Source: Tardiphaga alba (GTDB taxonomy: Bacteria; Pseudomonadota; Alphaproteobacteria; Rhizobiales; Xanthobacteraceae). From it: DNA of 64,000 nt. Shown one piece after another: positions 34,447-44,693 of the stretch (the first letter of the stretch is position 1; the number at the start of each line of letters is the position of its first letter). The stretch is from the NCBI RefSeq assembly GCF_018279705.1, contig NZ_CP036498.1:310001-374000 (forward strand). Reading direction: 5' to 3'. The notes below the pieces were generated by a model, which saw nothing but the letters and a program-made list of their open reading frames with translations, did not search any database and was not told the origin of the DNA. A program made the translations under genes and the position numbers.

Positions 34447-37293
34447 ATGGTTGATACGAAAACGCCTGGCGACAAGACTCTGAGCGTTCCCAGCAAGACC
34501 TTGACGCTGAAGCCGCGCGTCGAGCAGAGCACTGTGCGCCAGAGCTTCAGCCAGGGCCGTAGCAAGCAGGTGGTCGTCGAGAAACGCGGCAAGCGCCGCA
34601 TTCCCGGCGAAGCCGCCAGCACCGAAGCCGCTGCACCCGCGCCGACGCCCGTGTCTGCGCCGACGCCAGCACCGGCGCCGGCAGCCCCTGCTGCTGCGCA
34701 GGCTGCGCCCGCACCGGCGCCTGCCGCTCCCGTCGCTGCCGCTGCTCCAGCCCCGGTTGCAGCTGCGCCGGCTGCGCCCGTCCGCGCCGCTGCGCCGGCC
34801 GCTCCGGTTCGCCCGGCTGTGCCCGCAGCTCCGGTTCGCACCTCTTCATCCGGCTCGTCGTCCCGCGCGCCGGCAGCGCCCTCGCGTTCGGCTTCGCCGC
34901 CGCCCCGCAGTGGTTCGGGTCGTCCGCAGCCGCCGCAGCGCAGCGGTTCCGGCGTCGTGTTGCGCACGCTGACCGAGGACGAGCGTAACGCCCGCGCCAG
35001 CGCGCTGGCCGATGCGCGCGCCCGCGAGGTCGAAGAGCGTCGCCTTGCCGAGGCTGAAGCAGCCCGCCGCAACACCAAGGAATACAAGGAACAGATGGAG
35101 CGCGAGGCCGCCGAGGCCCGTCGCAAGGCCGAGGAAGAGCGCCACCGTCTGGAGGAAGAAGCCAAGCGCAAGGCGGAAGCCGAAGCCAAGCGTCGCGAAG
35201 CCGAGGCGGAAGCCAAGGCCAAGGCGGCGGCCCGCTCGACCAGCACCACTGCCCGCGCACCGATCGCCACCACCTCGGGCCGTCCGGCCGTTGCCGCCGA
35301 TGGCAGCGACGAGGACGAGGCGCCGCGCGTCATTCGTCGTCCCGGCAGCCCGGCACGTCCGGTCATCGCGCCGAAGCCGACGGCCAAGCCCGGTCCGCAG
35401 AAAGAGCGCGGCCGTCTCACCGTCGTCACCGCGCTGTCGGCCGGCGACGTCCGTGAGCGTTCGATCGCCTCGTTCCGCCGCCGCACCCAGCGCCTCAAGG
35501 GTCATCAGTCGAGCGAGCCGAAGGAAAAGCTCGTCCGCGAAGTGACGATCCCGGAAGCGATCACCATTCAGGAACTCGCGAACCGCATGGCGGAGCGCGC
35601 GGTGGACATCATCCGCATGCTGATGAAGCAGGGCGCGATGCACAAGATCACCGATGTGATCGATGCCGATACCGCGCAGCTGATCGCTGAAGAACTGGGC
35701 CACACCGTCAAGCGCGTCGCCGCGTCGGACGTTGAAGAAGGTCTGTTCGACGTCGTCGACGATTCCACCGATACCGAGCCGCGCTCGCCGGTGGTCACCG
35801 TCATGGGCCACGTCGACCACGGTAAGACGTCGCTGCTCGACGCGCTGCGTCAGGCCAATGTCGTGTCGGGTGAAGCCGGCGGCATTACCCAGCATATCGG
35901 CGCTTATCAGGTCACTTCGCCGCTCGGCGGCAAGATCACCTTCATCGATACGCCGGGCCACGCCGCGTTCACCGCGATGCGCGCCCGCGGTGCCAAGGTC
36001 ACCGACATCGTCATCCTCGTGGTGGCGGCCGATGACGGCGTGATGCCGCAGACGATCGAAGCCATCAACCACGCCAAGGCGGCGGGTGTGCCGATGATCG
36101 TGGCGATCAACAAGATCGACAAGCCTGATTCCAAGCCGGAGCGCGTGCGCACCGAGCTGCTGCAGCATGACGTGCAGGTCGAATCCTTCGGCGGCGACGT
36201 CGTCGATGTGGAAGTGTCGGCGAAGAACAAGACCAATCTCGACAAGCTGCTCGAGATGATCTCGCTGCAGGCCGAAATCCTCGACCTGAAGACCAATTCG
36301 GAGCGTCCGGCCGAAGGCACCGTGATCGAAGCCAAGCTCGATCGTGGTCGCGGTCCGGTTGCCACCGTGCTGGTTCAGCGCGGCACCCTGCGCGTGGGCG
36401 ACATCATCGTCGCCGGCGCCGAAATGGGCCGCGTCCGTGCGCTGATCTCCGATCAGGGCGATACGTTGCAGGAGGCCGGCCCTTCGGTGCCGGTGGAAGT
36501 GCTCGGCTTCAACGGCCCGCCGGAAGCCGGCGATCGTATGGCCGTGGTCGAGAACGAAGCCCGCGCCCGTCAGATCACCGACTACCGTACCCATGCCAAG
36601 CGCGAGAAGCTCGCTGCATCGGCCTCGGGCATGCGTGGTTCGCTCGAGCAGATGATGAGCCAGTTGAAGACCTCGGGCCGCAAGGACTTCCCGTTGGTCA
36701 TCAAGGCCGACGTGCAGGGCTCGCTCGAAGCGATCCTCGGCTCGCTGGAGAAGCTCGGCACCGACGAAGTCGCAGCCCGCATCCTGCATGCAGGCGTCGG
36801 CGGCATCTCGGAATCGGACGTCACGCTGGCGGAAGGCTTCAACGCCGCCATCATCGGCTTCTCGGTTCGTGCCAACAAGGAAGCGACGGCGCTCGCCAAG
36901 CGCAACGGCATCGAAATCCGTTACTACAACATCATCTACGACCTCGTGGATGACGTGAAGAAGGCCATGTCCGGCCTGCTCGCGCCGACCCTGCGCGAAA
37001 CCATGCTGGGCAATGCGCAGATCCTCGAAGTGTTCAACATCTCGAAGGTCGGCAAGGTTGCGGGTTGCCGCGTCACCGATGGCACCGTGGAACGCGGCGC
37101 CAATGTGCGCCTGATCCGCGACAACGTCGTCGTTCACGAAGGCAAGCTGTCGACGCTGAAGCGCTTCAAGGACGAAGTGAAGGAAGTTGCGTCAGGCCAG
37201 GAATGTGGCATGGCGTTCGAGAACTACTCCGACATGCGTGCCGGTGACGTGATCGAGTGTTATCGCATCGAGACCATCCAGCGCTCGCTGTAA
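34447..37293 (+). CDS. infB: Translation initiation factor IF-2
   Basis: The GTPase that places initiator tRNA on the 30S subunit. At 948 residues it is long because of an N-terminal Ala/Pro-rich segment (about 55-150) and a charged coiled-coil region (about 175-275). The IF2_N motif [20 protein letters not shown] precedes the G domain, which starts near residue 454: [12 protein letters not shown] (G1), DTPGHAAFT (G3) and NKIDKPD (G4). Domains II to IV follow to [14 protein letters not shown]. The low-complexity N-terminus explains long shadow frames on the other strand. An internal start is possible, as in E. coli. Confidence 0.98.
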   Translation: MVDTKTPGDKTLSVPSKTLTLKPRVEQSTVRQSFSQGRSKQVVVEKRGKRRIPGEAASTEAAAPAPTPVSAPTPAPAPAAPAAAQAAPAPAPAAPVAAAAPAPVAAAPAAPVRAAAPAAPVRPAVPAAPVRTSSSGSSSRAPAAPSRSASPPPRSGSGRPQPPQRSGSGVVLRTLTEDERNARASALADARAREVEERRLAEAEAARRNTKEYKEQMEREAAEARRKAEEERHRLEEEAKRKAEAEAKRREAEAEAKAKAAARSTSTTARAPIATTSGRPAVAADGSDEDEAPRVIRRPGSPARPVIAPKPTAKPGPQKERGRLTVVTALSAGDVRERSIASFRRRTQRLKGHQSSEPKEKLVREVTIPEAITIQELANRMAERAVDIIRMLMKQGAMHKITDVIDADTAQLIAEELGHTVKRVAASDVEEGLFDVVDDSTDTEPRSPVVTVMGHVDHGKTSLLDALRQANVVSGEAGGITQHIGAYQVTSPLGGKITFIDTPGHAAFTAMRARGAKVTDIVILVVAADDGVMPQTIEAINHAKAAGVPMIVAINKIDKPDSKPERVRTELLQHDVQVESFGGDVVDVEVSAKNKTNLDKLLEMISLQAEILDLKTNSERPAEGTVIEAKLDRGRGPVATVLVQRGTLRVGDIIVAGAEMGRVRALISDQGDTLQEAGPSVPVEVLGFNGPPEAGDRMAVVENEARARQITDYRTHAKREKLAASASGMRGSLEQMMSQLKTSGRKDFPLVIKADVQGSLEAILGSLEKLGTDEVAARILHAGVGGISESDVTLAEGFNAAIIGFSVRANKEATALAKRNGIEIRYYNIIYDLVDDVKKAMSGLLAPTLRETMLGNAQILEVFNISKVGKVAGCRVTDGTVERGANVRLIRDNVVVHEGKLSTLKRFKDEVKEVASGQECGMAFENYSDMRAGDVIECYRIETIQRSL

Positions 37294-37328
37294 GTCCAAG
37301 TCTTACAGAGAGCCGGATTTTGAGAAGG

Positions 37329-37442
37329 ACGTCATGCCCGGCGTAATGCCGGGCATCCACGTCTTATTTTTCACAGAACAGACGTGGATGGCCGGGACAT
37401 CCAGCGAAGCAGCGCTTCGCGCCTTTGCCCGGCCATGACGTC
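37329..37442. repeat. Palindromic repeat, family D (CGTCATGGCCGGGC)
   Basis: Begins ACGTCATGCCCGGCGTAATG (itself a hairpin, ATGCCCGGC/GCCGGGCAT), continues with CCACGTCT / AGACGTGG, and ends GCCCGGCCATGACGTCG. Related copies are at 48161-48246 and 54077-54163. It lies between infB and rbfA within an otherwise continuous operon, so it may be an RNA processing or stability site. Confidence 0.85.
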
Positions 37443-37463
37443 GTTTATTGTTGGCTAGGAAAG

Positions 37464-37895
37464 ATGCCCAAGCATCATCAGAAATCTGCGACGCCTGGCG
37501 GCTCGCAGCGTCAATTGCGTGTCGGCGAACTGATGCGCCACGCGATCGCCGATATCCTTTCGCAGGGTGGGGTCTACGATCCCGTGCTGCAGACCAACAT
37601 CATCACGGTGCCGGAGGTGCGGATGTCTCCGGACCTCAAGCTGGCCACCGTCTATGTGATGCCGCTCGGCGGCAAGAACACCGAGCCCGTGCTCAAGGCA
37701 CTGGCTGCGAACAAGAGCTTCCTGCGCACCGAAGCCGCGCATCGGGTGAACCTGAAATACGCGCCCGATCTGCGCTTCCGCATCGACGAACGTTTCGACG
37801 AAGCTGAACGCATCGACAAACTTCTGCGCACCCCCGCGGTGGCGCGTGACCTCAAACAAGACTCAGACAATCAAGATTCGGACGAAAACGAATGA
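37464..37895 (+). CDS. rbfA: Ribosome-binding factor A
   Basis: A 30S maturation factor that binds 16S rRNA near helix 1. The 143-residue product has the KH-like core ([55 protein letters not shown]) and an acidic tail. I chose the ATG at 37464, which is preceded by CTAGGAAAG; the frame is open to 37425 but that part is the palindromic repeat. The stop overlaps the truB ATG (ATGA). Confidence 0.96.
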   Translation: MPKHHQKSATPGGSQRQLRVGELMRHAIADILSQGGVYDPVLQTNIITVPEVRMSPDLKLATVYVMPLGGKNTEPVLKALAANKSFLRTEAAHRVNLKYAPDLRFRIDERFDEAERIDKLLRTPAVARDLKQDSDNQDSDENE

Positions 37896-38971
37896 CTGTG
37901 ACGACGACCAAGACCGAAACCGGCCTTGAGGTAAGCCCGCTTCCGCAGGGCGCTCGCGAGCCGCGCGGCAATAACGATCCGCGCCATCAGGGTGGCAAGC
38001 AGCGCCAGGGGCAGGTTCGCCGCGACAAACGCGACGTCCATGGCTGGGTCATTCTCGACAAGCCGCTCGGCATGACCTCGACCCAGGCTGTCGCTGTCGC
38101 CAAACGCCTGTTCCAGGCCAAGCGCGCCGGCCATGCCGGCACTCTCGATCCGCTCGCCTCGGGCGGCCTGCCGATCGCGCTGGGCGAAGCCACCAAGACC
38201 GTTCCTTTCGTGATGGATGGCCGCAAGCGCTATCGTTTCACCGTCGCCTGGGGCGCCGAGCGCGATACCGACGACACCGAAGGCCGCGTCACCCAGACCT
38301 CGGACGCCCGGCCGACGGCGGAGCAGATCCGCGCGCTGCTGCCGCAATTTACCGGCAATATCGAGCAGACCCCGCCGCAATATTCGGCCATCAAGATCCA
38401 GGGCGAGCGCGCCTATGACCTCGCGCGCGACGGCGAAACCGTCCCGCTAGTTCCGCGCCCGGTCGTGATTCATGAATTAGTTCTTACAGAACAACCAGAT
38501 AACGACCATGCGGTGTTCGAAGCCGAATGCGGCAAGGGCACCTATGTGCGCGCGCTGGCCCGTGACATCGGCCGTCTGCTCGGCTGCTACGGACATATCT
38601 CGTCGCTGCGCCGGACCCTGGTCGGTCCCTTCGCCGAAGCTGATATGATTCCACTGGCAGAATTAGAGGCTTTGTGCGATAGAGCCGCGTCTGGCGAGGG
38701 AAGCCTCGCCGACGCGCTACTGCCCGTTGAGACCGCGCTGGACGACATCCCGGCGCTGGCCGTCACACGGTCAGATGCGGCAAGGCTCCATCGGGGTCAG
38801 GCCGTTTTGTTGCGCGGACGGGATGCGCCTCATTGCAATGGCACGGTTTATGTCACGGTGTCGGGCCGACTTCTGGCCCTCGCCGAACTCAGCAATGGTG
38901 AACTCATCCCCAAGCGCGTGTTCAACCTCTCCGGATTGACTGCCAATCCGGTCCAGAAAGAAAGTCATTGA
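37892..38971 (+). CDS. truB: tRNA pseudouridine-55 synthase
   Basis: Makes pseudouridine 55 in the T-loop of tRNAs. The 359 residues include the catalytic Asp in [15 protein letters not shown], the [11 protein letters not shown] motif and [22 protein letters not shown]. It has an N-terminal basic extension (1-45) typical of the group and a PUA-like C-terminus. It is coupled to rbfA by a four-base overlap and ends 2 bases before rpsO. Confidence 0.97.
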   Translation: MTVTTTKTETGLEVSPLPQGAREPRGNNDPRHQGGKQRQGQVRRDKRDVHGWVILDKPLGMTSTQAVAVAKRLFQAKRAGHAGTLDPLASGGLPIALGEATKTVPFVMDGRKRYRFTVAWGAERDTDDTEGRVTQTSDARPTAEQIRALLPQFTGNIEQTPPQYSAIKIQGERAYDLARDGETVPLVPRPVVIHELVLTEQPDNDHAVFEAECGKGTYVRALARDIGRLLGCYGHISSLRRTLVGPFAEADMIPLAELEALCDRAASGEGSLADALLPVETALDDIPALAVTRSDAARLHRGQAVLLRGRDAPHCNGTVYVTVSGRLLALAELSNGELIPKRVFNLSGLTANPVQKESH

Positions 38972-38973
38972 CG

Positions 38974-39243
38974 ATGTCGATTGCCGCAGAACGCAAAGCG
39001 GAAGTCATCAAGAACAGCGCCCTCAAGGCCGGCGATACCGGTTCGCCTGAGGTTCAGGTTGCCATCCTCTCGGAGCGCATCACCAACCTCACCGAACACT
39101 TCAAGACCCACACGAAGGATAATCATTCCCGTCGTGGTCTGCTGAAGCTGGTGTCCACCCGTCGTTCGCTTCTCGATTACATCAAGAAGAAGGACGAGGC
39201 CCGGTACAAGGCCCTGCTCGCAAAGCACGGCATTCGCCGCTAA
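38974..39243 (+). CDS. rpsO: 30S ribosomal protein S15
   Basis: An 89-residue protein that binds the 16S rRNA central domain; motifs include [34 protein letters not shown] and the C-terminal [10 protein letters not shown] use the ATG at 38974; the TTG at 38968 overlaps the truB stop and would add only two residues. A strong intrinsic terminator begins 8 bases after the stop, partly separating it from pnp. Confidence 0.98.
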   Translation: MSIAAERKAEVIKNSALKAGDTGSPEVQVAILSERITNLTEHFKTHTKDNHSRRGLLKLVSTRRSLLDYIKKKDEARYKALLAKHGIRR

Positions 39244-39251
39244 GCGATTTA

Positions 39252-39278
39252 ACGCGCGCAGCTTCTGCGCGCGTTTTC
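39252..39278 (+). terminator. Rho-independent terminator of rpsO
   Basis: A perfect 10-base-pair stem, ACGCGCGCAG / CTGCGCGCGT, with a CTT loop is followed by TTTTC. It closes the rimP-to-rpsO transcript; read-through could still feed pnp. Confidence 0.9.
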
Positions 39279-39319
39279 GCATGGATAGGTCCCAAACAAC
39301 CCAACCATGCCATCACGTA

Positions 39320-39446
39320 GTGCAGGCCAAGAGTGGCCCGCACGATAGCGTCCAGCCGCAATCCGGCAGCTGGGCGATGACAGGCAAGGAGCCTGTCGCG
39401 CGGAGTGGAGCTAGAAGGCTCCAAACCGCGACCATCGGAAGGATGG
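39320..39446 (+). ncRNA. Candidate structured RNA: four consecutive hairpins in the rpsO-pnp gap
   Basis: Four hairpins follow one another: 39320-39343 (GTGC/GCAC and GGCCA/TGGCC, loop AGAG), 39379-39397 (GACAGGC/GCCTGTC, loop AAGGA), 39399-39430 (CGCGG/CCGCG outside GGAGC/GCTCC, loop TAGAAG) and 39432-39446 (CCATC/GATGG, loop GGAAG). All loops are purine-rich, two contain GGA, and none is followed by a T-run. They occupy the 343-base gap before pnp, which holds no gene. This is either a long pnp leader or a separate small RNA. In E. coli the pnp leader is the site of autoregulation by RNase III and PNPase. Confidence 0.5.
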
Positions 39447-39586
39447 ACGCCATTCGAAATTCAAAGGTCATGGCAGGATCGCCGGACGCTGTTTTCGCGG
39501 ATTCGCGGACAGCTTCTTGCCGTCTTGCGCATGGCCTTTTTGTTTTCGGCGCCACGTCTTCCGTGAACCCATGAAAGATACCAAAG

Positions 39587-41737
39587 ATGTTTAAACCTCA
39601 TTCCGTCGAGATCGATTGGGGCGGCCGTCCGCTCAAGTTGGAAACCGGCAAGATTGCCCGTCAGGCTGATGGCGCCGTCATGGCCACCTATGGCGAGACC
39701 ATCGTTCTCGCGACCGTCGTCGCCGCCAAGTCGCCGCGCGAAGGCGTCGATTTTCTGCCGCTGACCGTCGACTATCAGGAAAAGGCTTACGCAGCCGGCC
39801 GCATTCCCGGTGGCTACTTCAAGCGCGAAGGCCGTCCGACCGAAAAGGAAACCCTGGTTTCCCGCCTGATCGACCGTCCGATCCGTCCGCTGTTCGCCGA
39901 TGGCTGGCGCAACGAGACCCAGGTGATCGTGACCGTGCTCTCGCACGACATGGAAAACGATCCCGACGTGCTGGCCATGGTCGCCGCTTCGGCTGCGCTG
40001 ACCCTGTCGGGCGCACCGTTCAAGGGCCCGATCGGCGCTGCCCGCGTCGCTTTCGCCAATGACGAATACATCCTCAACCCGACCCTCGACGAGATGACCG
40101 ACACCCAGCTCGAGCTGGTCGTCGCCGGCACCTCGGACGCCGTGTTGATGGTGGAATCGGAAGCCAAGGAGCTTTCGGAAGAAATCATGCTCGGCGCCGT
40201 GATGTTCGGTCACCGCCACTTCCAGCCGGTGATCAAGGCGATCATCGAGCTCGCCGAGAAGGCCGCCAAGGAGCCGCGCGAAGTCACCGTCGTCGACGAC
40301 AGCGCGCTCGAAAAGGAAATGCTCGGCATGGTCGAGCAGGAGCTGCGCGCTGCTTACGCCATCCCGGTGAAGCAGGATCGCTACGCCGCCGTCGGCGTCG
40401 TGAAGAAGAAGGTCATGGATCACTACTTCCCGGAAGGGAAGGAGCCCGCTTACGACAAGCTGCGCGTTGCCGGCGTGTTCAAGGAGCTGGAATCCAAGAT
40501 CGTGCGCTGGAACGTGCTCGACACCGGCAAGCGCATCGATGGTCGCGACAACAAGACCGTTCGCAGCATCCTGTCGGAAGTCGGCGTGCTGCCGCGCGCC
40601 CACGGTTCGGCGCTGTTCACCCGCGGTGAAACCCAGGCCGTGGTCGTCACCACCCTCGGTACCGGTGAAGACGAGCAGTACATCGACTCGCTGGCCGGAA
40701 CGTACAAAGAAACGTTCCTGCTGCACTACAACTTCCCTCCCTACTCGGTCGGTGAGACCGGTCGTCTGGGCGGCACCAAGCGTCGCGAAATCGGCCACGG
40801 CAAGCTCGCCTGGCGCGCGATCCGTCCGGTGCTCCCGGGCCACCACGAATTCCCCTACACCATCCGCGTGGTGTCGGAGATCACCGAGTCGAACGGTTCG
40901 TCCTCGATGGCCTCGGTCTGCGGCGCATCGCTCGCGCTGATGGATGCCGGCGTGCCGTTGAAGCGTCCGACGGCGGGTATCGCCATGGGCCTGATCCTCG
41001 AAGGTTCGCGCTACGCAGTTCTGTCGGACATCCTGGGTGATGAAGATCACCTCGGCGACATGGACTTCAAGGTGGCCGGTACCGAAGTCGGCATCACCTC
41101 GCTGCAGATGGACATCAAGATCGCCGGTATCACCGAAGAGATCATGAAGGTCGCTCTCGCCCAGGCGAAGGACGGCCGCGTGCACATCCTCGGCGAAATG
41201 GCGAAGGCGCTCACCAATGCCCGCGCCGAGCTCGGCGAATACGCACCGCGCATCGAAACCTTCAAGATCGCCACCGACAAGATCCGCGAAGTGATCGGCA
41301 CCGGCGGCAAGGTGATCCGCGAGATCGTCGAAAAGACCGGCGCCAAGGTCAACATCGAAGACGACGGCACCGTGAAGGTGGCTTCGTCGGACGGCGAGGC
41401 CATGAAGGCCGCCATCAAGTGGATCAAGTCGATCGCTTCCGATCCGGAAGTCGGCCAGATCTACGAGGGCACCGTCGTCAAGGTGATGGAGTTCGGCGCG
41501 TTCGTGAACTTCTTCGGCGCCAAGGACGGTCTCGTGCATATCAGCCAGCTCGCCGCCGGCCGCGTGCAGAAGACCTCGGACGTCATCAAGGAAGGCGACA
41601 AGGTCAAGGTCAAGCTGCTCGGCTTCGACGATCGCGGCAAGACGCGTCTGTCGATGAAGGTCGTCGACCAGGAGACTGGCGAAGACCTCGAGGCCAAGCA
41701 GAAGGCCGAAGGCGAAGCCGCTCCGGCTGCTGAGTAA
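39587..41737 (+). CDS. pnp: Polyribonucleotide nucleotidyltransferase (PNPase)
   Basis: A 3'-5' phosphorolytic exonuclease of the RNA degradosome (716 residues). Two RNase PH domains (about 1-210 and 320-540) contain [31 protein letters not shown] and [19 protein letters not shown]. The KH domain has [19 protein letters not shown], and the S1 domain [18 protein letters not shown]. The tail is short and Ala-rich. The ATG at 39587 follows AAAG, a weak ribosome-binding site, which may matter for regulation through the structured leader. A terminator follows the stop. Confidence 0.98.
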   Translation: MFKPHSVEIDWGGRPLKLETGKIARQADGAVMATYGETIVLATVVAAKSPREGVDFLPLTVDYQEKAYAAGRIPGGYFKREGRPTEKETLVSRLIDRPIRPLFADGWRNETQVIVTVLSHDMENDPDVLAMVAASAALTLSGAPFKGPIGAARVAFANDEYILNPTLDEMTDTQLELVVAGTSDAVLMVESEAKELSEEIMLGAVMFGHRHFQPVIKAIIELAEKAAKEPREVTVVDDSALEKEMLGMVEQELRAAYAIPVKQDRYAAVGVVKKKVMDHYFPEGKEPAYDKLRVAGVFKELESKIVRWNVLDTGKRIDGRDNKTVRSILSEVGVLPRAHGSALFTRGETQAVVVTTLGTGEDEQYIDSLAGTYKETFLLHYNFPPYSVGETGRLGGTKRREIGHGKLAWRAIRPVLPGHHEFPYTIRVVSEITESNGSSSMASVCGASLALMDAGVPLKRPTAGIAMGLILEGSRYAVLSDILGDEDHLGDMDFKVAGTEVGITSLQMDIKIAGITEEIMKVALAQAKDGRVHILGEMAKALTNARAELGEYAPRIETFKIATDKIREVIGTGGKVIREIVEKTGAKVNIEDDGTVKVASSDGEAMKAAIKWIKSIASDPEVGQIYEGTVVKVMEFGAFVNFFGAKDGLVHISQLAAGRVQKTSDVIKEGDKVKVKLLGFDDRGKTRLSMKVVDQETGEDLEAKQKAEGEAAPAAE

Positions 41738-41757
41738 GCTTTCCGACATAGACTACG

Positions 41758-41786
41758 AAAAGGGCGGCCGAGAGGTCGCCCTTTTT
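41758..41786 (+). terminator. Rho-independent terminator of pnp
   Basis: The stem AAAAGGGCG / CGCCCTTTT, with an inner GCC-GAGA-GGT extension, ends in TTTTTG, 20 bases after the pnp stop. This marks the end of the large translation/RNA operon. Confidence 0.9.
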
Positions 41787-41820
41787 GTTTATGGGGTGTG
41801 AGATGCGCAATTACTCATGG

Positions 41821-41976
41821 TCTCCCTCCCCGGAGCGAAGCGAATGGGGAGGGTCGGCCGATAGGCCGGGGTGGGGACTCTCCCCACGTGAAGTCAGAGT
41901 TTGTAGAAACACCCCACCCGTCCGCGCTTCGCGCGGCCACCCTCCCCACGGCGCGGCTTCGCCGCTTGGGGAGGGA
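41821..41976. repeat. Palindromic repeat, family C
   Basis: Begins CTCCCTCCCCGGAGCGAAGC and ends GCTTGGGGAGGGAC, with a central GGTGGGGACTCTCCCCACG and AACACCCCACCC. It shares ends and centre with 15673-15842 and 62252-62459. It lies between pnp and the superoxide dismutase gene. Confidence 0.85.
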
Positions 41977-42122
41977 CAAGGAGCACGCGTTGCGTTGCAT
42001 CACACCTCCCCGATACGTGATCTGTTAAGCCCGGATGCGTCACAATGCCCGCATACGAAACTGGCAGTGATGCGTTGCGTATTTACTCGGCACGCCGGCC
42101 AAATTTTTCAGGGAGATCTTCC

Positions 42123-42872
42123 ATGTCATCGATGTCTCGACGCCATCTCATGTTTGCTGCGACCGGCATCGCTGCCGCCGCGGTCGCCCCCCGTTTCGCC
42201 TTCGCTCAGGCTGCCGCGCCCGCCGCTGCTCCGGCAGCTGGCAATGCGCCCTTCATCCTGCCGCCGCTGACCTATCCGGTGAATGCGCTGGAGCCGCATA
42301 TCGATGCCAAGACGATGGAAATCCATCACGGCAAGCATCACTCCACCTATGTCGCCAACATGAACACCTTCGCCAAGGACACGCCGATGCTCGGCGAGAA
42401 GCCGCTGGTGGAGGTGCTGGGCAATCTGAACAGCGTGCCCGAGGCGATCCGCACCGGCGTGCGCAACAATCTCGGCGGCCACGCCAACCACACCATGTTC
42501 TGGCAGATCATGGGCCCCAATGGCGGCAAGCCGTCGGGTGAGGTACTCGCCGCGATCGATCGCGATCTCGGCGGCCTGGAGAAATTCCAGACCGACTTCA
42601 ATGGCGCGGGCGGCCGTCAGTTCGGTTCGGGCTGGGCGTTCGTGATCGTCGACAAGGCCGGCAAGCTATCGATCGAAACGCGTCCGAACCAGGACAACCC
42701 GATCATGGACGGCAAGCGCGCGCTGATGGGCAACGACGTTTGGGAGCACGCCTATTACCTCAACTATCAGAACCGCCGTGCGGACTATCTGAAGGCATGG
42801 TGGAACACGGTGAACTGGAGCAAGATCGGCGAACGCTATGCCGCCGCGAAGGCCGGTACGCTGACGGTGTAA
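42123..42872 (+). CDS. Superoxide dismutase (Fe/Mn family) with Tat signal peptide
   Basis: Dismutates superoxide. The 249-residue protein has the metal ligands of the Fe/Mn family: EIHHGKHHSTYV, GGHANHTMFW and the pair in NDVWEHAYYLNY. Unlike the cytoplasmic enzyme it has an N-terminal extension, MSSMSRRHLMFAATG, with the twin-arginine motif SRRHLMF, a hydrophobic stretch and a cleavage site near AFAQA (residue 30). It is therefore probably folded with its metal in the cytoplasm and exported. The start at 42123 follows AGGGAGA. Fe or Mn preference is not decidable by eye. Confidence 0.92.
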   Translation: MSSMSRRHLMFAATGIAAAAVAPRFAFAQAAAPAAAPAAGNAPFILPPLTYPVNALEPHIDAKTMEIHHGKHHSTYVANMNTFAKDTPMLGEKPLVEVLGNLNSVPEAIRTGVRNNLGGHANHTMFWQIMGPNGGKPSGEVLAAIDRDLGGLEKFQTDFNGAGGRQFGSGWAFVIVDKAGKLSIETRPNQDNPIMDGKRALMGNDVWEHAYYLNYQNRRADYLKAWWNTVNWSKIGERYAAAKAGTLTV

Positions 42873-42880
42873 GGTGATTC

Positions 42881-43087
42881 CTTCTCCCCGCAATTTGCGC
42901 GGGGAGATGGTGTCCGCGCGTAGCGCGGACGGATGAGGGGCAGGGCACAAGGCCAGCTTCACGACCAAACTATCGGGTCGATGAATGGTGAGATCCGATG
43001 TAACGCAATATGTTGAGATCGTGCGCCATGCCCCTCACCCGCCGCGAAGACGCGGCGACCTCTCCCCGTAAAGAACGGGGCGAGGTT
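42881..43087. repeat. Palindromic repeat, family B (diverged)
   Basis: Contains TTCTCCCCGC..GCGGGGAGA, GTCCGCGCGTAGCGCGGAC, GATGAGGGGCA and, on the far side, TGCCCCTCACCCGCCGCGAA, GACCTCTCCCCG and CGGGGCGAGG. It fills the convergent gap between the superoxide dismutase gene and yciB and could end transcripts from both sides. Confidence 0.75.
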
Positions 43088-43100
43088 AAGAAAGAAGCGG

Positions 43101-43715
43101 CTACTTCGTCACATCACCCGCGTCGCGCTCGCTCTCGGCAAGCGACGCGGGTTCGATGCTGTAGCGCTTGATCAGCGGCATCTGCGCGACGGCGAAGGCC
43201 ATGGTCAGCGGGATCACGCCGAACGCCTTGAAGGTCACCCAGAAGTCGGTGCTCTGGGTGCGCCAGATCACTTCGTTGAGCACGCCCATCGCCGCGAAGA
43301 ACAGCGCCCAGCGCAATGTCAGCGCGCGCCAGCCGTCCGGTGTCAGGTTGAACACCTGGTCGAACATGATGGCGATGAAGGAGCGGCCGAACAGAAGTCC
43401 GCCGCCGAGCACGACAGCGAACAGGCCGTAGATGATGGTCGGCTTGACCTTGATGAAGGTCTCGTCATGCAGCCACAGCGTCAGCCCGCCGAACACCAGC
43501 ACCACGAAGGCCGTGACGATGGCCATGATCGGCACATGCTTGACGACCACGTAGGACGCGATCATCGCCGCCACGATCGCCACCATGAAGGCGCCGGTGG
43601 CCGCGAACAGGCCGAACTTCGAATTGGCGACGAAGAAAATGATCAGCGGGCCAAGCTCGGTCGCGAGCTTGAACAGCGGATGCGGCTGCTTCTTGTTGAT
43701 GACGTTGCTGCTCAT
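43101..43715 (-). CDS. yciB: YciB/IspZ-family inner-membrane septation protein
   Basis: A 204-residue polytopic membrane protein with about five or six hydrophobic helices and the family motifs [26 protein letters not shown] and [15 protein letters not shown]. YciB proteins help keep the cell envelope and division site in order; in Shigella the homologue is needed for intracellular septation. It lies 5 bases downstream of ftsY on the same strand, so the two are co-transcribed. Confidence 0.92.
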   Translation of the reverse strand: MSSNVINKKQPHPLFKLATELGPLIIFFVANSKFGLFAATGAFMVAIVAAMIASYVVVKHVPIMAIVTAFVVLVFGGLTLWLHDETFIKVKPTIIYGLFAVVLGGGLLFGRSFIAIMFDQVFNLTPDGWRALTLRWALFFAAMGVLNEVIWRTQSTDFWVTFKAFGVIPLTMAFAVAQMPLIKRYSIEPASLAESERDAGDVTK

Positions 43716-43720
43716 GGTCT

Positions 43721-44665
43721 TCAGCTTTCGATTCCTGCAACGGCCTTGGCGAAATCGCTCGCCGTGAACGGCGCGAGATCGTCGATGCCTTCGCCGACGC
43801 CGATGAAATGCACCGGCAGTTTGTATTTCTCGGATAGCGCGACAAGGATGCCGCCGCGCGCGGTGCCGTCGAGCTTGGTCATCACGAGGCCGGTGACGCC
43901 AGCCGTACGATGAAACGCCTCGACCTGCGACAGCGCGTTTTGTCCCACCGTGGCATCGAGCACCAGCAGCACGGCATGCGGTGCGGTCGCGTCCACCTTC
44001 TTGATGACGCGCACGACCTTTTCGAGCTCATTCATCAGCTCGGCCTTGTTCTGCAGCCGGCCGGCGGTGTCGATCAGCACAACGTCGCGATTGTCGTCGC
44101 GTGCGGCGGTGACGGCATTGAAGGCGAGGCTGGCGGAATCGGAGCCCTGTGCACCCGCAATGACGGGCACCTTGTTGCGGTCACCCCAGACCTTCAGCTG
44201 TTCGATAGCCGCAGCGCGAAACGTGTCACCGGCGGCGAGCATCACCTTGCGGCCTTCGGCGGTGAGCTTCGAGGTCAGCTTGCCGATGGTGGTGGTCTTG
44301 CCGGACCCGTTGACGCCGACCACCAGCAGGACGAACGGCTTCTTGCTGCCGTCGATCTCGAGCGGCTTGGCGACAGGCGCCAGCACCTTCTCGACCTCCG
44401 CGGCCACGACGGCCTTCACTTCATCGGCGGAGATCGCCTTGTCGAAGCGGCCCTGGCCGACCGCCTTGGCGATACGGGCGGCCACGTCGGAACCGAGATC
44501 GGCGCGCAGCAGCACGTCCTCGATATCCTCGAGCATCGCGCGGTCGAGCTTGCGCTTGGTCACGAGATCCGCGACCGCCGAGCCGATGGAGCTCGAGGTG
44601 CGTTTCAGGCCGTCGGAGAGCCGTCGCCACCAGCTCGCTTTTGGCGTTTCGGGAGTGTCGTTCAT
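43721..44665 (-). CDS. ftsY: Signal recognition particle receptor FtsY
   Basis: The membrane-docking GTPase for SRP. It is 314 residues long, with a short N-terminal region ([18 protein letters not shown]) in place of the long acidic A domain of E. coli FtsY, then the NG domain: [15 protein letters not shown] (G1), [21 protein letters not shown] (G3) and [10 protein letters not shown] (G4). Its partner Ffh is encoded at 50234. It is divergent from the RluA-type gene by only 28 bases. Confidence 0.97.
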   Translation of the reverse strand: MNDTPETPKASWWRRLSDGLKRTSSSIGSAVADLVTKRKLDRAMLEDIEDVLLRADLGSDVAARIAKAVGQGRFDKAISADEVKAVVAAEVEKVLAPVAKPLEIDGSKKPFVLLVVGVNGSGKTTTIGKLTSKLTAEGRKVMLAAGDTFRAAAIEQLKVWGDRNKVPVIAGAQGSDSASLAFNAVTAARDDNRDVVLIDTAGRLQNKAELMNELEKVVRVIKKVDATAPHAVLLVLDATVGQNALSQVEAFHRTAGVTGLVMTKLDGTARGGILVALSEKYKLPVHFIGVGEGIDDLAPFTASDFAKAVAGIES

Positions 44666-44693
44666 GTCGGGGGTGTGTTAGCCGTTTCGCGCC

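Noticed and set aside
34620..34960. GC-rich low-complexity tract resembling a tandem repeat
   Set aside because: It encodes the disordered Ala/Pro linker of IF-2; no exact unit is repeated.
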